NCBI RefSeq assembly: GCF_024713975.1
Contig: NC_091105.1
Span: 17,678,439 to 17,742,438, forward strand
DNA length: 64,000 bases
Reading direction: 5' to 3'
DNA from: Paralichthys olivaceus
Taxonomy: Eukaryota > Chordata > Actinopteri > Pleuronectiformes > Paralichthyidae
Shown here piece after piece: positions 58,186 to 64,000 of this stretch (the first letter of the stretch is position 1; each line of letters opens with the position of its first letter). A program made the position numbers and the translations under genes. The notes under the pieces were generated by a model, which had not been told where the DNA came from, did not search any database, and worked only from the letters and a program-made list of their open reading frames with translations.

Positions 58186-61100
58186 CTGCAAACACAAACA
58201 CAAATGTAAAACATTAGCTCAGTCTCAAGAGAAGAACAACACCTTTTCTTTTTTGACATTTTTGACTAATCAAGAGGACATCTGCAGAGTTTATGACAGG
58301 AAGAGAGTGAAACAGGTGGCCTGTGGAGTTAATGTGATTAGAACGTGGAAACGCATCCTTGAATGAGGTCATTCCACCACAAACCAACGAGGCTAGTTTT
58401 CACTCAAGCTCCCAGCTTTGTAAATTGGCACCAATAACGCTGACAAAGGGAAATAAAAGGTTCTTTATGATGTCTCCATGGGAGGGAAAATGCTCAATTT
58501 GGCACTTGTATGTTGATTATTTCTGAAAACAGCCCATCAGCTTCTGCTAAAAGCAAGTACTCATAACATCAGATAATAGAACAATTCACATTCTGTTTTT
58601 TTACATTTCGTTTTGGACGAACTAGCAGAACAGACAAAAAAAGAGTGAATATCGTTGAAACCATAAAAAATGAAAAACAAAGTTCTGGGAATGGGTCCAA
58701 ATATCATGAAGCTGAACTCACAACAGCTGCAGTCAGTCTCCAGCCTCAAAGACAAGAATCTCAGGATCTCACAGTTGCTGTGAAAGGAGACACTATTTGC
58801 TGCAAAATTGTCATTTACTCATCTGAGCCAGAAAATGATGCCAAACTATTAAACATAAATTAGATGCATGATGTTTGTTGGACCTTATCCTATGCAGTTA
58901 ACAATGTCTACGCACCATTCAAACGCTGTGTCATTCACTGTGTGTACTTAGAATGTTATATTTGGCTGCTTCTAAGTTTTTCTCTGGGCATGTCCCTAAT
59001 GAACCCTGCAGCACTATCTTGACTAATTAATAAAACAGTGTCCAATCTGTGTTCTCATGCCGACATGTGACATTATGAACAATTTTATAATTACTTTATA
59101 ATATAATACCTTTATTTGTATAGCAGACATCTAAACAAGGTTACAAAGTGCTTCACTTTTTTGTTTTACATAAAAAAAGTCTGAATTTCCTCCAGTCTAA
59201 CACATTTTAACAAGCAGTCTTCATTTTTATTCTTTATTGTAGAAATAGGAGCTGATAACAGTCTCAAAACAAAGAAAACGTTATTTTGTCTTGTATGTAG
59301 CTACAGATCTGTGACTGCATTACCGAAAGAACTGTGAAAAAAATTACTAATAACCTATATCATTTGTTCAACAGCACAACAGAAGATCTATCATCCTAAC
59401 CAAGTTGTTGCACTGATGCAAGAGAACCTTGTGAAATCACATGTGATTCATGATTCTATAGATGCAGTTTTTATTTCCCATGACCATTGAAAGTATATAG
59501 TTATAGCTCTCGCCCCATTCATTTAAATAGGGCCCTGGTCTTGTTAGCCTGAAATAACTGCCTGGGGCATTATAAAAAATATCTGCCGATTAGTGAGACT
59601 TGCCTATAATAACTTTGGTAGCAATCAAAGACTGTATATAAAGATAACGACATTTTGGCTTGGGACATGACAGCTCCCAAGCCTAAATAATTTTGATTGC
59701 TCCCTTGAGACTGGCTGCAGTATAGGTAATAAAACAAGGGTGAAGAGGAAGTGATATGACCAGAAGGTCCTGAGAAGCTAGGTCTAAGACTTTTGGATTT
59801 AAAGTCCTGGTGTCTGCAAATTTTGGTTTGACTACTCTGTATCGTTGGTGTCAGGGTGGTTTGATGAAATTTAGGAGAAGCTGCAGTAGTTTCATATAAA
59901 TCAGGCCACTGTGGTGCTGCTGACTCCTCAAACACAGGAAGTGGGAAGGTTGGACTGGAACCCCAGGACAGGAAGTTGGAGGGCTGGGATTTAGACTGTG
60001 TGCAGAGAAGCTGACTCTACAGGCCCACACTTCCTGTTTTTGACCTATGGAACTTCCCCTCTTTTTAGTGTTTTAAAACAGGACCCAGCCAGACCCAGCC
60101 CATTCCCATGGAGCTTACTTATGCCAGGGCTGGTCTCTGCTGTTCAGTGCTGCTGCAGAGGAGCTGGTATAAGTACCACACAGAGAGAAAACTGAAAGTT
60201 AAAACTGTAATAAAAAGAAGTGAAGTGCTTTTTAAACATTAAGACATGACTGAGTGGAAAAGATCTCATTTCATGCTCCGATTTTGATTTGGTGCTCATT
60301 TTCTTTTCCTATCTTGGACGTTAGAGAAGCAGACAAACAAATACTATCACTGCAGTGTACGAGAGAGGTGCGGCCTGTTTTTCCTTCTCCTGACATTTGA
60401 ACGCTATGAGAAGAATTTCATCCATGGTTTGAGAACAGATTTCACATGAAACTGCAACCAGAGCTTCAGCCTCAATTTTCCCTCGCTGTCTGGGGCCCAT
60501 GGTTAAAAACCCTGGTATATGCAATCTAAGGGGCGGAAAGTGGTTTACGACAGTTTCCTTTTTAGATTATCTGTCTGAAACCTTTGTGGCCTGGAGGTTG
60601 GGAAAAACATCTCTGTGGCTGGCTGTACTGTCTGGGAAGTACTATCTTAAGAGAAACACAGCTCCATCTTTGAGAACATGACACTGATCCCACAACTCTG
60701 CCAAATACTACATCAGAATAAATGAACCTGCACAGCCCTTTGATGAACCACGCTCTCATCCAAACTAAGCGCTCTCTCCATCTGAAGCATCCACCCATCA
60801 CCCATCACGCCAGAGAAAGTTGTGGGCTGAATTCCTGTGGCAGGTTTGTGGGCAGCACATTACGGTGCTGAAAGTTAAATGTCAGTACCACTGTGGTTTC
60901 GATGGGGCTTTAACAGGCTAAACTAAAAGAAGGAAACACCTTTTACAACAAGCAGGTGAAAGTAGTTTAATGCACTCATGGACCTGAAAACGACTCAGCA
61001 CAGTTGTTGGTTGAAAAACTAAAAACTGCACAAGTGACTTCACCACTTCCATTTGTGCATGATGTTCCAAGTGAACTGATGAGCAATTATAAGCAGTTAG

Positions 61101-61300
61101 TATCTGTAGGCTTGTATTGTCAGTTCTTATTTACCTGGTATCCTGTTTGTATTTTGTGTTTTTTAAACTTCTGTTGATGCATTGAATGTGTAGCTTATAC
61201 TGTATAATTCCATAGTGCATATTGCTTAATATTTTCTATTTCGTTGATGACAAATGAAAGAGCAAAAGGGGGCAGGTAGAATGTGATGTTTTAACATTCT
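58186..61300 (-). other. tgfbr2: tgfbr2 intron, no exon seen
   Basis: No kinase-domain exon found. AT-rich, with a retroposon-end fragment around 59100-59150 (TTTATTTGTATAGCAGACAT, AAGGTTACAAAGTGCTTCAC). Confidence 0.5.
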
Positions 61301-61309
61301 CTGCCAGTC

Positions 61310-62005
61310 ACAAGCATCTGGAGAATTTGGACCAGACTTTCTCCGGAGTTTTCCTTTCACACGTGCACAACGAGTGGTTGGATTCTTTGCTCAGACACAT
61401 TCAGAACAACACAGAAATCATCGGGGTGTTCAGGTAAGGGGTGGTGCAGCAGACTCATTGACTCCAGTGTCAGCCTTTATCACCAAAAACTCTCTTGAAA
61501 TCTTCGTCAGTGTCTTCTACGTGTATGGCATACAGCTATATATATAGCTTTTTCATCCTGGAATATTTGCTTTCTTTTTGTAAATTTTTGCTACAAACGT
61601 CATCAACACACCCTCTCGCTCGCTGTGAATTCTGCGCAGGATCTCCTGCTGTGTCTTCACATTGGCTCCTTCTCACATTTTGCTAACTTTTTGCCAGAGA
61701 ACTGGCCCAAAAAACTCTGCGTTCACATATTCAGCCCATCTGGAGAATGTCTAGAAGATCTCCGGAGTTCAGTGCATGATGCCGGTGTCGATGTGCTGTT
61801 ATAAGAACACATGATCCCTGCAGCAGAATCAACAGGTTTAATCTTGCCTCTGCCTGTTGCACCTGAACACTTTCTGGGAGTTTAAGCACCTCAAGCAGAG
61901 AATCTCCTGCTGCGTTTTTTTATGTGTGAAAGGAAAACTGTGGAGAAAGTCCGGATCCAATTCTGCTGACTTCCTCCAGCGGTCATTTCTGAAAACTGCT
62001 GCTGT
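61310..62005. repeat. Fold-back repeat family A, longest copy
   Basis: About 0.7 kb. Left arm: GACTTTCTCCGGAGTTTTCC followed by TTTCACACGTGCACAACG. Right arm, read in reverse: GGACTTTCTCCACAGTTTTC followed by CTTTCACACATAAAAAAACGC. The arms are inverted repeats. A second inner pair is CTGGAGAATGTCTAGAAGAT/CTCCGGAGTTCAGTGCATG near 61740, so this may be two elements in tandem or nested. No ORF of note. Confidence 0.65.
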
Positions 62006-63200
62006 GAGTGAATCGTGAACATGCAATGGTAATATGTTTGTTTCCAGTGGTAAAAAAATGTACTGCATTTGGAAATAGAAATGCAAAAGGTGCAATATGT
62101 AGTTTTACAGGGGGCGGAGTGTTCTTTGTAGTTTCTAAAATAGTTAGCTGATAACATGACTTAAGAGGGCCACTGACCTTGGCTGCTCTTTGCCCTCCAA
62201 AAAACTAAATATAATATGTATAATATAACTTCTATTAAGACCATTAATGTTGTATTTCCCTTTCCTGTTTGTGTTAACAAATAAGATGTGTTAATTAATA
62301 TTTAATAGATGTTATTTGGTATATTTCTTGAGCATTTCACATGGCAAGTCTGGCTGTTACCCCTGCTTACAGTCAATTAAGCCAATCATCTTCTTGGCAA
62401 GTTTACTTTCCAGTAAACTATTCTAGTTGACTAAATGCCCTCTTTCCCTAAGCCTTTGCCCCAGTGGGGTATAAACATCACCCCCCTCACCAGCTGTTGC
62501 TCATGGCCGTCTCCCTCGATGGACCACAAGGTTGCTTGGCACAGTCCTCACCCTATGCCTCGCTCCATTACCCAGTATAACCCTCAGCTCCCTGCCGTGC
62601 CCTGCAGGCTAAATCAGGATACGTAAATAAAACGCTCAGAGACACACAGAGAATTTGCTATAACTGACCACCACAACAATACCAGCAATGGGTAGTATTT
62701 CTTTACCCACCATTATGTCCCCTGTTGTTGGAGGGCAGACAGAGGAAACTGTCCAGTTGCTCACTCCGAAATAAACACACAAAGACAAACACATGTTGGA
62801 ATGTGACTGTCTAGTTCCTAAATGTCTCAGACTGTCTAAAAAAAGTCCACTGGAGAAAAACTGGATTGAGGAGATTGGAGGAAACAGAAACATTTGTGAC
62901 TACTTCTATGTTTGACTGCTATTTAACTTATATAAGACTGAGGATGTTTTTTAGAAAGTGAAAATGTTTTCTTCATTCCAAAGGAGCATTTGAGAGTTGA
63001 CGTTTGTTTTTTTCAGTTGAAACACAGGTTTGAATATTTTTGAAATTCTATGATAAAAGCCTGAAATAACTCTTTTATGCAATATTTGATTTACTGTCAA
63101 AATAAGGTCTCATAATCCATCAAATTATCGATGCAAAACCAGAAGGGGCTGTCATGTAAACAAGAAATATAAATTTCGTGGTTATGAGTATGAGGTTGTT
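62006..63200 (-). other. tgfbr2: tgfbr2 intron, nothing recognised
   Basis: AT-rich intronic sequence without conserved exon or repeat family recognised. Confidence 0.4.
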
Positions 63201-63204
63201 TTCT

Positions 63205-63340
63205 ATAACAACTGAAGGCTTCCACAGGTTCTCTTTTATGTTTTGAAGCGGAGGGTGAGGTGAAGGATATTCAGCTGCAACATGCAATTTCACCACTAGA
63301 TGTCACTAAATTCTACACACTGTATTTTTAATCCAATGTT
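63205..63340 (-). repeat. Dispersed repeat, family C, reverse copy
   Basis: On the - strand: CAGTGTGTAGAATTTAGTGAC, ATCTAGTGGTGAAATTGCAT and TTGCAGCTGAATATCCTTCACC, the same order as 5381-5460 and 46335-46420. Confidence 0.65.
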
Positions 63341-64000
63341 ATTTACACATTTAGTATAGCCATGTAAAATGATGACTAATAAATATAAATGCACATGTAA
63401 AAATTCAAGTTCTATGTAGTACTTCAGAAATTAATACTACAGCAAATACAGGAATTAGCCATACCCCCAGCATGCAACATCCCATGTGGTGATAACGTTT
63501 ACATAAAAAATTATTGCATGACTAGCCTGGAGGACAGTCCCGCTCTTGGAAAAATTTGTCCAAACTTGGGTTTTCAGAAATCCATCATGATTAATGCTTT
63601 TACATACTGAAAATACACAATAGCCAACAGTCGGTTTCTTTCTTTTTTGCATCTCATTTGAAAAAATCGTAACAAATCACATCTACATTTTCGAGGTAAA
63701 AACTAGAAAGGCAGGATGCAAGTCCAAAAGTAATCTACCAGGAACGCCCCCTGTACTGGCTGCATTCAAATGATGACTGTGGACATGCTCATTCTCACTC
63801 ACACATGCAGAGCCAGCTAAAGCAGGTAAAGAGTCCAATCCAGTTCTCACGTATTGATTTCCTGCCCAAAGAAGGGCAACAGCAGAGTCCAGATTGCCTC
63901 CCTCACATTTCCATCATTCCTCAGATTCCTACTGCAGCCATGGAGCTAAGGCGAAGTGAATTCTGACAGACAAGACTATCAGCTTCCCTGTTGACCCACA
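63341..64000 (-). other. tgfbr2: tgfbr2 intron to window edge, nothing recognised
   Basis: No exon, repeat family or regulatory signal could be supported. Confidence 0.4.

Noticed and set aside
58645..58863. 72-codon + strand ORF in the tgfbr2 intron
   Set aside because: No splice-site support, no family resemblance and location within an intron on the opposite strand.

Overview
This is nuclear DNA from a vertebrate, almost certainly a teleost fish. The genes are split by short introns with GT/AG borders. The products read as vertebrate ALDH2, JARID2, dysbindin, FCGBP and TGFBR2. The non-coding DNA is full of short dispersed elements of the kind seen in fish genomes (Tc1-type ends, fold-back elements, tRNA-derived SINE pieces, CA/TG microsatellites). 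No bacterial, CRISPR or organellar features were seen.

Layout: (1) 508-2700, + strand: last five coding exons of aldh2, whose 5' part lies left of the window. (2) 6117-13140, + strand: a seven-exon jarid2-like gene whose frame stays open through every junction but stops before the JmjN, ARID, JmjC and zinc-finger part of JARID2; a CpG-rich stretch at about 4480-5010 is its likely promoter. (3) 17727-22903, + strand: a complete ten-exon dysbindin gene (dtnbp1, 346 aa). (4) 25872-50614, - strand: a complete 35-coding-exon FCGBP-like mucin-type gene (about 2409 aa) with a signal peptide, an IgGFc-binding domain and five VWD-C8-TIL assemblies. (5) 57049-58185, - strand: the last two coding exons of tgfbr2, whose kinase-core exons lie beyond the right edge.

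Exons were assembled by reading sequence directly. For jarid2-like, dtnbp1 and the fcgbp-like gene, the chosen exon lengths sum to an exact multiple of three and every junction phase agrees.

The most interesting item is the jarid2-like gene. It keeps the three PRC2/chromatin contact segments known from the JARID2 N-terminus: the ubiquitin-interacting helix, the EED-binding lysine equivalent to human K116, and the SUZ12-binding LCLRG segment. The whole DNA-binding/Jumonji half is gone. JARID2 and DTNBP1 are neighbours in human too, so this is the conserved locus. From memory the human pair is convergent, whereas here both are on the + strand, so an inversion may have cut the gene. Two more points stand out: a long (TG)n tract forming the 3' splice-site tract of dtnbp1 exon 5, and loss of the GDPH cleavage motif in two of the five VWD domains of the FCGBP-like protein.

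Intergenic and intronic DNA carries several dispersed repeat families, labelled A-F here, each found two to six times in the window, plus a deleted Tc1-like element and a possible solo LTR.
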